From an uncultured Eubacterium sp. (GTDB lineage: Bacteria; Bacillota; Clostridia; Lachnospirales; Lachnospiraceae): a stretch of 64,000 nt of DNA. The stretch lies in NCBI GenBank assembly GCA_910584595.1, contig CAJUBQ010000002.1:53657-117656 (forward strand). Direction: 5' to 3'. Under the pieces are notes generated by a model. The model was given only the letters and a program-made list of their open reading frames with translations. It was not told where the DNA came from and ran no database searches. Of this stretch, positions 26,876 to 35,249 are shown piece by piece. Position numbers and translations under genes: made by a program. Numbering within the stretch: position 1 is the stretch's first letter; each line of letters starts with the position of its first letter.

Positions 26876-27904
26876 ATGAAGAGAGCACTTATTACCGGGA
26901 TTACGGGACAGGACGGCTCCTATCTGGCAGAGCTTTTGCTGGAAAAAGGATATGAGGTATATGGCATTATGCGCCGAAAGAGCGTTGTCGATTATGGAAA
27001 TGTCGGGCATATCAGACAAAAGATTCATTTTATCTATGCAGATATGACAGATTTCGTATCTCTTGTGCATGCGATGAAGGTTTCGATGGCAGATGAGGTA
27101 TATAATCTGGCGGCGCAGTCTTTTGTAGGGACAAGCTGGGAACAGCCGTTGGCGACAGCTGAGATTGACGCGCTTGGAGTGACAAATATGCTGGAAGCAA
27201 TTCGTATGGTGAAACCGGAGGCGCATTTTTATCAGGCGGCTACTTCAGAAATGTTCGGTAAAGTGCAGGAGACGCCTCAGACAGAGAAGACGCCGTTTTA
27301 TCCGAGAAGCCCTTATGGAGTGGCAAAGCTGTATGCGTATTGGATTACGAAAAATTATCGGGAAAGCTACGGCATGTTTGCGTGCAGCGGGATTTTATTT
27401 AATCATGAAAGCGAACGCAGAGGCAAGGAATTTGTAACACGTAAAATTACGTATGCCGCTGCCTGCATCAAAGAAGGACTTCAAGATTTTGTGGAGTTAG
27501 GAAATTTGGATGCAAAACGTGACTGGGGACATGCCAAAGATTATGTCCGGGCAATGTGGATGCTGCTGCAAAATGACATGCCCAAGGATTATGTGATTGC
27601 TACCAATGAAACAAGGACGGTGCGGGAATTTGCAGAAGCGGCGTTTCGATACGCCGGATTTCGGATTGTATGGGAAGGCCAGGGTGTGGATGAAGTCGGA
27701 AAAGACGAGGACAGCGGCCGCGTTTTAGTAAAGATCAATCCGCAGTTTTACCGTCCTGCAGAGGTTGAGCTGCTGTGGGGAAATCCGGCTAAGGCAGAAG
27801 CGGAATTAGGCTGGAAACGGGAAATCACATTTGATGGATTGGTGGAGCGTATGGTAAAAAGCGATATGGAAGCAGTTGCAAAGAATATGCTGAGGGAAAG
27901 ATGA
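26876..27904 (+). CDS. gmd: GDP-mannose 4,6-dehydratase
   Basis: 342 residues from ATG 26876 (GAGAGGAG upstream; the longer open frame to 26693 has no site). It has the NADP Rossmann motif ALITGITGQDGSYLAELL, the active-site TSEMFGK with YxxxK in PYGVAKLYAYW, and the family signature NHESERRGKEFVTRKIT. It turns GDP-D-mannose into GDP-4-keto-6-deoxymannose in the cytosol. The next gene, overlapping by 4 bases, should complete a GDP-6-deoxyhexose for surface glycans. The local sequence after RRKS differs from classical Gmd, so it may be a divergent branch. Confidence 0.85.
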   Translation: MKRALITGITGQDGSYLAELLLEKGYEVYGIMRRKSVVDYGNVGHIRQKIHFIYADMTDFVSLVHAMKVSMADEVYNLAAQSFVGTSWEQPLATAEIDALGVTNMLEAIRMVKPEAHFYQAATSEMFGKVQETPQTEKTPFYPRSPYGVAKLYAYWITKNYRESYGMFACSGILFNHESERRGKEFVTRKITYAAACIKEGLQDFVELGNLDAKRDWGHAKDYVRAMWMLLQNDMPKDYVIATNETRTVREFAEAAFRYAGFRIVWEGQGVDEVGKDEDSGRVLVKINPQFYRPAEVELLWGNPAKAEAELGWKREITFDGLVERMVKSDMEAVAKNMLRER

Positions 27905-28857
27905 GATCATTAATTATTGGAGCCGCCGGATTTGTGGGAGCCTATTTAATCAGGCACTTGCATCAGGAGCTTGGACATCAGACAGCCGTTACAAAGCTGC
28001 CGCACGAACAGATACGGCCGGAATGCTGTGATTTGGATATTTATAATCTGGATATTTTAGATGCGGATGCAGTTTTTCGATTGCTGCAGAAAGTGCATCC
28101 GGATTATATTTTTCACCTGGCTGCGCAAAGTTCTGTAGCCGCAGCGTGGAAAAATCCGGGCATTACAGTGGATATTAATGTTCATGGCGTTGTAAATGTA
28201 TTGGAAGCGGTTCGCAAGCTGGAGTTTCGTACAAGAATTTTGCTTGTTGGTTCGGGGGAAGAATACGGATTGGTACAGCCGGATGAGATACCTGTTTCCG
28301 AAGAGAACAGAATTTGCCCGGGCAATATTTATGCAGCTACAAAAGCATGTCAAAATATGCTCGGCAAAATCTATGCAAGAGCGTATGGGTTGGAAGTAAT
28401 TATGGTGCGTGCGTTCAATCATATCGGGCCAAATCAGGAACCTCTGTTTGTAGTGGCAGACTTTTGCAGGCAGGTAGCGTGGATTGAAGCCGGCAGACAG
28501 GATGCGCACATGCATGTAGGAAATCTGGAGGTTAAACGTGATTTTACGGACGTCCGTGACGTTGTGCGTGCATATGCAATGTTGGCCGAATCAGGTGAGT
28601 CAGGAGAGACTTATAATGTCGGCAGCGGCAGCGCTGTCAGCATTGCACATATATTACAAATGATACTGAATAAATCTGAAGCAAATATTATGGTAGAGAC
28701 AGATCCGTCCAGGCTGCGTCCGGTTGATTTGCCGGTAATAGAAGCAAATATCTATAAGCTGCAAAAGATTACCGGTTGGAAGCCGTTGATCGGACTGGAG
28801 CAGACGGTCGAAGAGACTTTGGATTATTGGAGACAAAGAGCAAAGGCTGACAGATAG
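27901..28857 (+). CDS. rmd: GDP-6-deoxy-D-mannose reductase-like SDR
   Basis: 318 residues; IIGAAGFVGAYLI, LAAQSSVAAAWKNP, VGSGEEYG and IYAATKACQNML (YxxxK), and VRAFNHIGPNQ, the RMD/Tyv-type pattern. It starts inside the stop of gmd (ATGA). With Gmd it would make GDP-D-rhamnose; synthesis of another 4-reduced product such as GDP-6-deoxytalose is possible because substrate specificity cannot be read here. The pair stands alone without transferases. Confidence 0.8.
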   Translation: MRSLIIGAAGFVGAYLIRHLHQELGHQTAVTKLPHEQIRPECCDLDIYNLDILDADAVFRLLQKVHPDYIFHLAAQSSVAAAWKNPGITVDINVHGVVNVLEAVRKLEFRTRILLVGSGEEYGLVQPDEIPVSEENRICPGNIYAATKACQNMLGKIYARAYGLEVIMVRAFNHIGPNQEPLFVVADFCRQVAWIEAGRQDAHMHVGNLEVKRDFTDVRDVVRAYAMLAESGESGETYNVGSGSAVSIAHILQMILNKSEANIMVETDPSRLRPVDLPVIEANIYKLQKITGWKPLIGLEQTVEETLDYWRQRAKADR

Positions 28858-28863
28858 TAATGG

Positions 28864-29199
28864 TCAGCCAACGCTCATAATTTCTGCAATCGCCCGGATA
28901 ATTTGCACATATCTGGAATAAGTGGCCGCGTCTTTTGTCTTAACACTGTTTAAGATATTTAACAAAATCGGATCTGACGGCCGAATAATATCCCACAGCA
29001 CATAATCTGCGCTGATTTCCAATTCGTTGCATAAAGCAACAAAAGTATCCATACTCATAATGCGTGTACCACGTTCAATATGTCCCATAAAAGAAAGGCT
29101 GATGTTGCATTTTTCTGAAAGCCTGTCTTGTGACCAGCCTTTTGCCAGTCTTGCAGCTCGTATTTTCTGGCCTATTTTCTGGTAATCCAGTTCATTCAT
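28864..29199 (-). CDS. XRE-family transcriptional regulator
   Basis: 111 residues, GGAGG 9 bases before the ATG. Helix-turn-helix at about 7-62: IGQKIRAARLAKGWSQDRLS and ISLSFMGHIERGTR, then FVALCNELEISADYVL. The C-terminal half is helical. This size and ISADYVL segment are common in Clostridial single-domain regulators. It is divergent from pheST, and an imperfect direct repeat in between may be its operator. Confidence 0.88.
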   Translation of the reverse strand: MNELDYQKIGQKIRAARLAKGWSQDRLSEKCNISLSFMGHIERGTRIMSMDTFVALCNELEISADYVLWDIIRPSDPILLNILNSVKTKDAATYSRYVQIIRAIAEIMSVG

Positions 29200-29245
29200 C
29201 GTTGTGTCCTCCTAAGTGTTTCTTTTATTATGTATTCTTAAAATG

Positions 29246-29337
29246 TGTACTGTAAGAATTATTTGTTACTTAAAGAGATACTAAAATTATACACGATTAG
29301 ATATATACTGCAAGAAGTATTTGTGTACTTATAGTAT
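29246..29337. promoter_or_regulatory. Imperfect 30-bp direct repeats upstream of the XRE gene
   Basis: ACTGTAAGAATTATTTG (from 29249) and ACTGCAAGAAGTATTTG (from 29310) recur 61 bases apart, each followed by a TTACTTA-like or TGTACTTA-like end. Within each, AAGAATTATTT-type symmetry is visible. They are likely binding sites for the XRE protein. Confidence 0.5.
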
Positions 29338-29372
29338 AAAAATTTTTAAAAGACATTTTTTTGAAATTTTTC

Positions 29373-29401
29373 TTGCACGAAACAATACTCTGCGCTATAA
29401 T
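29373..29401 (+). promoter_or_regulatory. Promoter of the pheST T-box transcript
   Basis: TTGCAC (29373-29378), 17-base spacer, TATAAT (29396-29401). Start is expected near 29408. Confidence 0.8.
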
Positions 29402-29407
29402 AGGTGC

Positions 29408-29740
29408 AGTCTGATATGTAAATGCGATGAAGGTGGCGTAAAAGCAGCCGATGACTGATTCCGCTGACAGAGAAAAAAAGTGAGGCGCTGAGAGCTTTTT
29501 TCAGGATGGGCAGTTTTCGGATTTCACACCGGAGCAGTTTAGGTGAAGTGTGTTTAGGCTTTTTTGACACATGTGTAGTCTGAAACGTTTATACACGTTA
29601 CGTATGTCAAGCGCTTGATTTTATCTGAATGTGTGGAGTTTTTATTTTGTAAACGCTTTTTGGATCGTTTGGATAAAGATCAGGAAACAGGGTGGTACCG
29701 CGGATAACTCCGTCCCTTTTGGGGATGGAGTTTTTTTATT
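29408..29740 (+). ncRNA. T-box leader controlling pheST
   Basis: The T-box sequence AGGGTGGTACCGCG lies at 29689-29702. The terminator AACTCCGTCCC...GGGGATGGAGTT with a T7 run follows at 29706-29737. An extended stem-I region starts near 29410. Uncharged tRNA-Phe should bind the specifier and the T-box, favour the antiterminator and switch on pheS/pheT. I could not place the Phe specifier codon with certainty. Confidence 0.9.
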
Positions 29741-29768
29741 TTATTTTTTCGATAAGGAGAATTCGTAT

Positions 29769-30788
29769 ATGAAAGAAAAACTGCAAAAAATCAAGGAAGA
29801 AGCGACGCGTCAGATTCAGGCGTCTCAAGAACTGTCCAAATTAAATGAAGTCCGGGTAGCCTTTCTTGGAAAAAAGGGGGAGCTTACGGCCGTATTAAAG
29901 AGTATGAAGGACGTGCTGCCGCAAGACCGTCCGGCAGTCGGGCAGCTTGTAAATGAAACAAGAGCTGCGATTGAAGAAATGCTGGAAGAGACAAAAAAGA
30001 AATTAGAAGAAGCAGAATTAAATTTCCGGCTGAAACAGGAAGTTATAGATGTAACGCTTCCGGCGAAGAAAAACCGTATCGGCCATCGGCACCCAAATAC
30101 CATTGCGTTAGAAGAAGTGGAACGCATTTTTGTAGGTATGGGTTACGAAGTTGTGGAAGGGCCTGAGGTAGAGTATGATTATTATAATTTTGAAGCGTTG
30201 AATATTCCTGCTGACCATCCGGCAAAAGACGAACAGGACACATTTTATATTAATCAGAACATTTTACTGCGTACACAGACTTCTCCGGTACAGGTGCGTA
30301 CGATGGAAAGCCGTCCATTGCCGATTCGTATGATAGCGCCGGGCAGAGTGTTCCGTTCAGATGAGGTAGACGCTACGCATTCACCTTCTTTCCATCAGAT
30401 TGAAGGAATGGTTATTGACAAGCATATTACATTTGCTGATTTGAAAGGAACATTGGCTGAATTTGCGAAGGAGCTGTTTGGTAAAGATACAAAAGTGAAG
30501 TTCCGTCCGCATCATTTTCCGTTTACAGAACCCAGTGCCGAGGTAGACGTTACCTGCTTTAAATGCGGCGGCAGCGGCTGCCGGTTTTGCAAGGGAAGCG
30601 GCTGGATTGAAATTTTAGGATGCGGGATGATTCATCCAAAAGTGCTGAAAATGAGTGGCATTGACCCGCAGGAATACTCGGGATTTGCGTTTGGCGTTGG
30701 ATTGGAACGAATCGCATTGCTCAAGTATGAGATTGATGATATGCGGCTTTTGTATGAAAATGATGACAGATTTTTATCACAGTTTTAG
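29769..30788 (+). CDS. pheS: Phenylalanyl-tRNA synthetase alpha chain
   Basis: 339 residues from ATG 29769 (AAGGAG upstream); the open frame reaching back to 29631 covers the T-box and is not used. Class II features: HPNTIALEEVERIFVGMGYE, DATHSPSFHQIEGMVID, RPHHFPFTEPSAEVDVTC, a Cys cluster CFKCGGSGCRFCKGSG, and motif 3 FGVGLERIALLKY. It pairs with PheT in an alpha2-beta2 enzyme charging tRNA-Phe. Confidence 0.97.
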   Translation: MKEKLQKIKEEATRQIQASQELSKLNEVRVAFLGKKGELTAVLKSMKDVLPQDRPAVGQLVNETRAAIEEMLEETKKKLEEAELNFRLKQEVIDVTLPAKKNRIGHRHPNTIALEEVERIFVGMGYEVVEGPEVEYDYYNFEALNIPADHPAKDEQDTFYINQNILLRTQTSPVQVRTMESRPLPIRMIAPGRVFRSDEVDATHSPSFHQIEGMVIDKHITFADLKGTLAEFAKELFGKDTKVKFRPHHFPFTEPSAEVDVTCFKCGGSGCRFCKGSGWIEILGCGMIHPKVLKMSGIDPQEYSGFAFGVGLERIALLKYEIDDMRLLYENDDRFLSQF

Positions 30789-31044
30789 ATGATATAGATG
30801 GCGATTAATTATCGTCATTTGCGCCGAGCGCGGCCGCTTTGCGGCATCTACATTTTCGTGCGAGTGTGCATCCCCCGGAGGGCCTGTATATCTGGCAATT
30901 ATTTAATGCCAGATATATAGATAAATTTAGAGGATACAAATTTGCACAGGGTAAAGAGTCAGAAAGATCAAGATAAAAATTAAGATAAAGATCAAGATCA
31001 AGATTAAGATCAAGATTAAGAAAGAATATTTTGGAGGAAACAGC
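30789..31044 (+). other. pheS-pheT spacer with hairpin and hexamer repeats
   Basis: 256 bases, long for this gene pair. It contains a perfect hairpin (TATATCTGGCA 30887-30897 / TGCCAGATATA 30907-30917) without a T-run. A run of about ten AAGATC/AAGATT/AAGATA hexamers follows at 30963-31020, ending just before the GGAGG of pheT. No gene is seen. Confidence 0.8.
30963..31020 (+). repeat. AAGATN hexanucleotide repeats
   Basis: About ten tandem or near-tandem copies of AAGAT plus C, T or A, all purine-rich and unstructured, ending 13 bases before the pheT ribosome binding site. Copy number could vary by slippage. Confidence 0.85.
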
Positions 31045-33465
31045 ATGAATACTTCTTTAAAATGGATCAAAGATATGGTGCCTGGACTGGAAGCTGCTCC
31101 GCAGGAATATGCGGATGCAATGACACTATCCGGCACGAAAGTAGAAGGATATGAAGCATTTGATAAAGATTTGGATAAAATAATCATCGGACAGATTCAG
31201 AAAATAGAAAAACATCCGGATGCAGATAAGCTTGTTGTCTGCCAGGTAGACGTGGGCGAAGCGGAACCTGTTCAGATCGTAACCGGAGCGCCAAATGTCA
31301 GAGAAGGACAGAAAGTGCCTGTTGTATTAGACGGCGGACGCGTGGCAGGCGGACATGACGGCTCTAAGACAGACGGCGGTATTAAAATAAAAAAAGGAAA
31401 ACTGCGGGGCGTTGTATCGAATGGTATGATGTGTTCGATCGAAGAACTCGGTTCTTCCAAAGATATGTATCCGGAAGCGCCTGAAGAGGGTATTTATATA
31501 TTTGACGATTCCGTTTCGGTTGGCGCCGATGCAGTGAAACAGTTGGGGCTGGATGATGTATCTATAGAGTATGAAATTACATCAAACCGTGTCGATTGTT
31601 TTAGCGTGATTGGCATTGCCAGAGAAGCAGCAGCGACTTTTCGCCTGCCGTTTGAGCCTCCGGTTATAAAAGAAACCGGAAATGAAGAAGATGTCAATGA
31701 CTATATTAAAGTATGCGTGGAGGATACAAAACTATGCCCGCGTTATACGGCTCGTGTGGTGAAAAATATTCATATCGCTCCGTCTCCGGAATGGATGCAG
31801 CGAAGGCTCGCGGCACAGGGAATACGGCCGATTAACAATATCGTAGATATTACAAACTATGTGATGGAAGAATATGGCCAGCCCATGCATGCATATGATC
31901 TGGATACAATTGCAGGAAAACAGATCATTGTACGGCGTGCAGAGAAAAATGAAACGTTTGTAACCTTAGATGGACAGGAGCGTATATTAGACGATACCGT
32001 TCTGATGATTTGCGATGCGGAAAAACCGGTTGGCATTGCAGGGATTATGGGCGGCGAAAATTCTATGATTACAGACAACGTGACAACGATGTTATTTGAA
32101 GCGGCATGTTTCGATGGGACGAATATCCGCCGTTCGGCTAAAAAAATCGGTATGCGCACAGACGCATCAGGCAAATTTGAAAAAGGGCTGGATCCAAACA
32201 ATGCAATCGAAGCCATGAATCGTGCCTGCCAGTTGATCGAGGAGCTTGGCGCCGGAGAAGTCGTTGGAGGAGTGGTAGACGTGTATTCTGCAAAAAAGGA
32301 AGGCAGGCGGATTGCATTTGAGCCGGAAAAGTACAATGATCTGCTTGGAACAGACATTGCATCTGAAACAATGCTCCAATATTTTGAAAAAATAGAATTA
32401 GGATATGATAAAGAATCCAATGAAGTGTTGATTCCTTCCTGGAGGCAGGATTTGGAGTGCGGTGCAGATTTGGCTGAAGAAGTAGCCAGATTTTATGGTT
32501 ATGATAAAATCGAGACAACATTGCCGTCCGGGGAGGCTACGACAGGAAAACTCTCTTTTAAACTGCGCATTGAGGCAGTTGCAAGAGATGTGGCTGAATA
32601 CTGTGGGTTCAGCCAGGGGATGGTATATTCTTTTGAAAGTCCAAAAGTGTTTGACAAATTGCTGCTTCCAAAGGATTCAAACCTGCGCAAAGCAGTCGTA
32701 ATTGCGAATCCGCTGGGTGAAGATTTTAGCATTATGCGGACGATTTCGTTAAATGGGATGCTGACTTCTTTGGCGACGAATTATAATAGAAGAAATAAAG
32801 ATGTACGATTGTATGAATTAGGTAATATTTATCTTCCAAAGGAGCTTCCGCTAAGCGAACTTCCGGATGAAAGAATGCAGTTTACGCTCGGTATGTATGG
32901 AGAAGGCGATTTCTTTACAATGAAAGGCGTGATTGAAGAATTTTTGCAGCAAACAGGTATGGACAAAAAACCGGAATACAATCCGAATGCGGAAAAGCCG
33001 TTTTTGCATCCGGGAAGGCAGGCAGAAATCTGTTATGACCATAAAGTCATCGGGTATTTTGGTGAAGTGCACCCGACGGTAGCAGCGAACTATTCTATGA
33101 AAGAACGTGTATACGTAGCTGTGATTGACATGCCTTTGATCGTAGAGATGGCAAGCTTTGACCGCAAATATACCGGTATTGCCAAATTCCCTGCAGTTAC
33201 AAGAGATCTCAGTATGGTATGTCCGAAGCAGATTTTAGCCGGTGACATTGAAAAGATCATTGAAAGCAAAGGCGGCAGCTATTTGGAGAGTTATCGGCTG
33301 TTTGATATTTACGAAGGAAATCAGATTAAGCTTGGATACAAATCCATGGCCTATTCGATTACGTTCCGGGCAGCAGACCGCACGCTGGATGACGAAGCAG
33401 TAAACGAACCGCTGAATCGAATCATTCAGGCATTAGAAGCAAAAGGCATTGAACTTCGTAAATAA
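31045..33465 (+). CDS. pheT: Phenylalanyl-tRNA synthetase beta chain
   Basis: 806 residues, full length. It has an N-terminal tRNA-binding EMAP/OB domain (about 40-150), the B3/B4 editing domain, B5 (about 405-475), a catalytic-like core and a C-terminal FDX-ACB anticodon domain (FPAVTRDLSMVCPKQI to the end). GGAGG precedes the ATG. It is the structural and proofreading partner of PheS. Confidence 0.97.
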   Translation: MNTSLKWIKDMVPGLEAAPQEYADAMTLSGTKVEGYEAFDKDLDKIIIGQIQKIEKHPDADKLVVCQVDVGEAEPVQIVTGAPNVREGQKVPVVLDGGRVAGGHDGSKTDGGIKIKKGKLRGVVSNGMMCSIEELGSSKDMYPEAPEEGIYIFDDSVSVGADAVKQLGLDDVSIEYEITSNRVDCFSVIGIAREAAATFRLPFEPPVIKETGNEEDVNDYIKVCVEDTKLCPRYTARVVKNIHIAPSPEWMQRRLAAQGIRPINNIVDITNYVMEEYGQPMHAYDLDTIAGKQIIVRRAEKNETFVTLDGQERILDDTVLMICDAEKPVGIAGIMGGENSMITDNVTTMLFEAACFDGTNIRRSAKKIGMRTDASGKFEKGLDPNNAIEAMNRACQLIEELGAGEVVGGVVDVYSAKKEGRRIAFEPEKYNDLLGTDIASETMLQYFEKIELGYDKESNEVLIPSWRQDLECGADLAEEVARFYGYDKIETTLPSGEATTGKLSFKLRIEAVARDVAEYCGFSQGMVYSFESPKVFDKLLLPKDSNLRKAVVIANPLGEDFSIMRTISLNGMLTSLATNYNRRNKDVRLYELGNIYLPKELPLSELPDERMQFTLGMYGEGDFFTMKGVIEEFLQQTGMDKKPEYNPNAEKPFLHPGRQAEICYDHKVIGYFGEVHPTVAANYSMKERVYVAVIDMPLIVEMASFDRKYTGIAKFPAVTRDLSMVCPKQILAGDIEKIIESKGGSYLESYRLFDIYEGNQIKLGYKSMAYSITFRAADRTLDDEAVNEPLNRIIQALEAKGIELRK

Positions 33466-33514
33466 ATTATTGCATGTATCAGAGAATGATAAGTTCAAAA
33501 AATAAAGACGGGAT

Positions 33515-33557
33515 TAAATTTAAACTTGATATAAATTTAAGCTTGATATAAACTTGA
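33515..33557 (+). repeat. 17-bp tandem repeat in the queA leader
   Basis: TAAATTTAAACTTGATA (33515-33531) and TAAATTTAAGCTTGATA (33532-33548) differ by one base and are followed by a partial third unit. It is AT-rich and may carry promoter activity, but no clear -35/-10 pair was found. Confidence 0.85.
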
Positions 33558-33619
33558 AAAAAGAAATATAAGGTAAAAATAAATTTGAGATTGGTATAAT
33601 TTAAGATGGATATAAAATT

Positions 33620-34645
33620 ATGGATGTGAAAGATTTTTATTATGAATTGCCGCCGGAGCTGATTGCCCAGGATCCGCTGAAAGACCGTTCAAGCTCCAGA
33701 CTTATGGTTTTGGGGCGTGAGGATGGATCCATTGAACATCATGTGTTTCGGGAAATCGTCGATTATCTGTACCCGGGAGATTGTCTTGTCATTAATAATA
33801 CAAAAGTACTTCCGGCCCGGTTATATGGCGCCAAAGAAGGAACACAGGCGGGGATTGAGCTGCTGCTGTTAAAGCGGCTGGATGGCGATCGGTGGGAGAC
33901 GCTTGTCAAACCTGGGAAAAAGGCAAAAATAGGAACAAAAATACAGTTTGGCGAGGGAATCTTAACCGGAGAAATTGTAGATATCGTAGAAGAGGGAAAC
34001 CGAATCATTCAGTTTTCTTATACAGGTATTTTTGAAGAAATCTTAGATCAATTGGGAGAAATGCCGCTGCCTCCTTATATTACGCATCGGCTGGAAGACA
34101 AACAGCGTTACCAGACCGTTTATGCCAAACAGGAAGGATCAGCAGCGGCGCCAACTGCCGGACTGCATTTTACGCCGCATTTGTTAGAGCAGATTCGCAA
34201 AAAAGGCGTGGAGATTGCAGAGGTAACGCTTCATGTAGGGCTTGGCACCTTTCGTCCGGTAAAAGTAGAACAGATAGCAGATCATCATATGCATTCGGAA
34301 TTTTATAGTCTGGAACAGGCGCAGGCTGAAAAGATCAATCAGGCAAAAGCAGACGGACACCGCATCATCGCTGTAGGCACTACAAGCACAAGGACGCTTG
34401 AGTCTGTGGCAGATGCGGACGGATACGTAAAGGCGGCCAGTGGATGGACGCAGATTTTTATTTATCCAGGCTATCATTTTCGGTGTATTGATGGGCTGAT
34501 TACTAATTTTCATCTTCCGGAATCTACGCTGATTATGCTTGTGAGCGCATTGGCAGGAAGGGAGCATGTGATGGAAGCATATGCACAGGCAGTACAGGAG
34601 AGATATCGATTTTTTAGTTTTGGGGATGCGATGTATATTGGGTGA
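33620..34645 (+). CDS. queA: tRNA preQ1(34) S-adenosylmethionine ribosyltransferase-isomerase
   Basis: 341 residues, full length. It has the opening DFYYELPPELIAQDPLKDRSS, GDCLVINNTKVLPARL, AAPTAGLHFT, VTLHVGLGTFRPV, VGTTSTRTLES and the ending FSFGDAMYIG, all diagnostic of QueA. It adds the cyclopentane-epoxide of queuosine to tRNA wobble G34. Only a weak AGATGGA precedes the ATG. tgt does not follow; a terminator does, so it is a single-gene unit here. Confidence 0.97.
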   Translation: MDVKDFYYELPPELIAQDPLKDRSSSRLMVLGREDGSIEHHVFREIVDYLYPGDCLVINNTKVLPARLYGAKEGTQAGIELLLLKRLDGDRWETLVKPGKKAKIGTKIQFGEGILTGEIVDIVEEGNRIIQFSYTGIFEEILDQLGEMPLPPYITHRLEDKQRYQTVYAKQEGSAAAPTAGLHFTPHLLEQIRKKGVEIAEVTLHVGLGTFRPVKVEQIADHHMHSEFYSLEQAQAEKINQAKADGHRIIAVGTTSTRTLESVADADGYVKAASGWTQIFIYPGYHFRCIDGLITNFHLPESTLIMLVSALAGREHVMEAYAQAVQERYRFFSFGDAMYIG

Positions 34646-34670
34646 GCATCATGCATGTTATGTAATGGAT

Positions 34671-34718
34671 CAAACCGCTGAAATGTTGGAAAATTGCGTT
34701 TCAGCGGTTTGATTTTTT
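34671..34718 (+). terminator. Terminator of queA
   Basis: CAAACCGCTGAAA (34671-34683) pairs with TTTCAGCGGTTTG (34699-34711), followed by a T6 run. Confidence 0.9.
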
Positions 34719-34841
34719 GGGGGTTTATGATATATGACAGGAATTGTTTTCAGATTTATGAATAGATTCTATGCAGTCTGATGAAAAGATGGTATAATCA
34801 TTAATAGCGGCAGCGTTAAAAATAAAACGGACGGTGATAGA

Positions 34842-35200
34842 ATGGAAGCATCAGCAAGAAAAGAGGACTATTATACAATAGAAGATATATATCATTTACC
34901 GGATGGAGAGCGGGCAGAATTGATTGACGGTGAACTTTATATGATGGCAACGCCAGGTTTGATACATCAACGATTTGTGATGAAAATTTCTAATCAAATT
35001 GAAAATTATATAGAAAAAAGTTATTCAAATATCGAACAGCAGGTGTAAGGGAATATTGGATTGTTGATCCGATAAATTTAAGGGTTACTGTTTATAATTT
35101 TGAACATGATTCGTTTGAAGAATATTCTTTTTTGGATAAAGTAAAAGTTGGGATATATGATGATTTAGAAATTGATTTTTCGCAGATCAGTTTGAAATAG
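34842..35200 (+). pseudogene. Uma2-family (DUF820) nuclease-like protein with internal deletion
   Basis: The N-terminal 68 codons read YYTIEDIYHLPDGERAELID and YMMATPGLIHQRF, typical of Uma2. At 35040 the frame breaks, and another frame continues GVREYWIVDPINLRVTVYNF, the family's C-terminal half. About 60-70 residues, including the PDDEXK-type catalytic strands, are missing at the junction CAGCAGGTGTAAGG. Uma2 proteins are common, often multi-copy, and poorly understood. This copy should be inactive. Confidence 0.75.
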
Positions 35201-35249
35201 GATATTTTAAGTAATAATTAAGAAAGAAGTCAGTACGAAAGGTGATTAT

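Noticed and set aside
29631..29768. Longer N-terminus for PheS
   Set aside because: This stretch is the T-box antiterminator/terminator region; AAGGAG before 29769 marks the real start.
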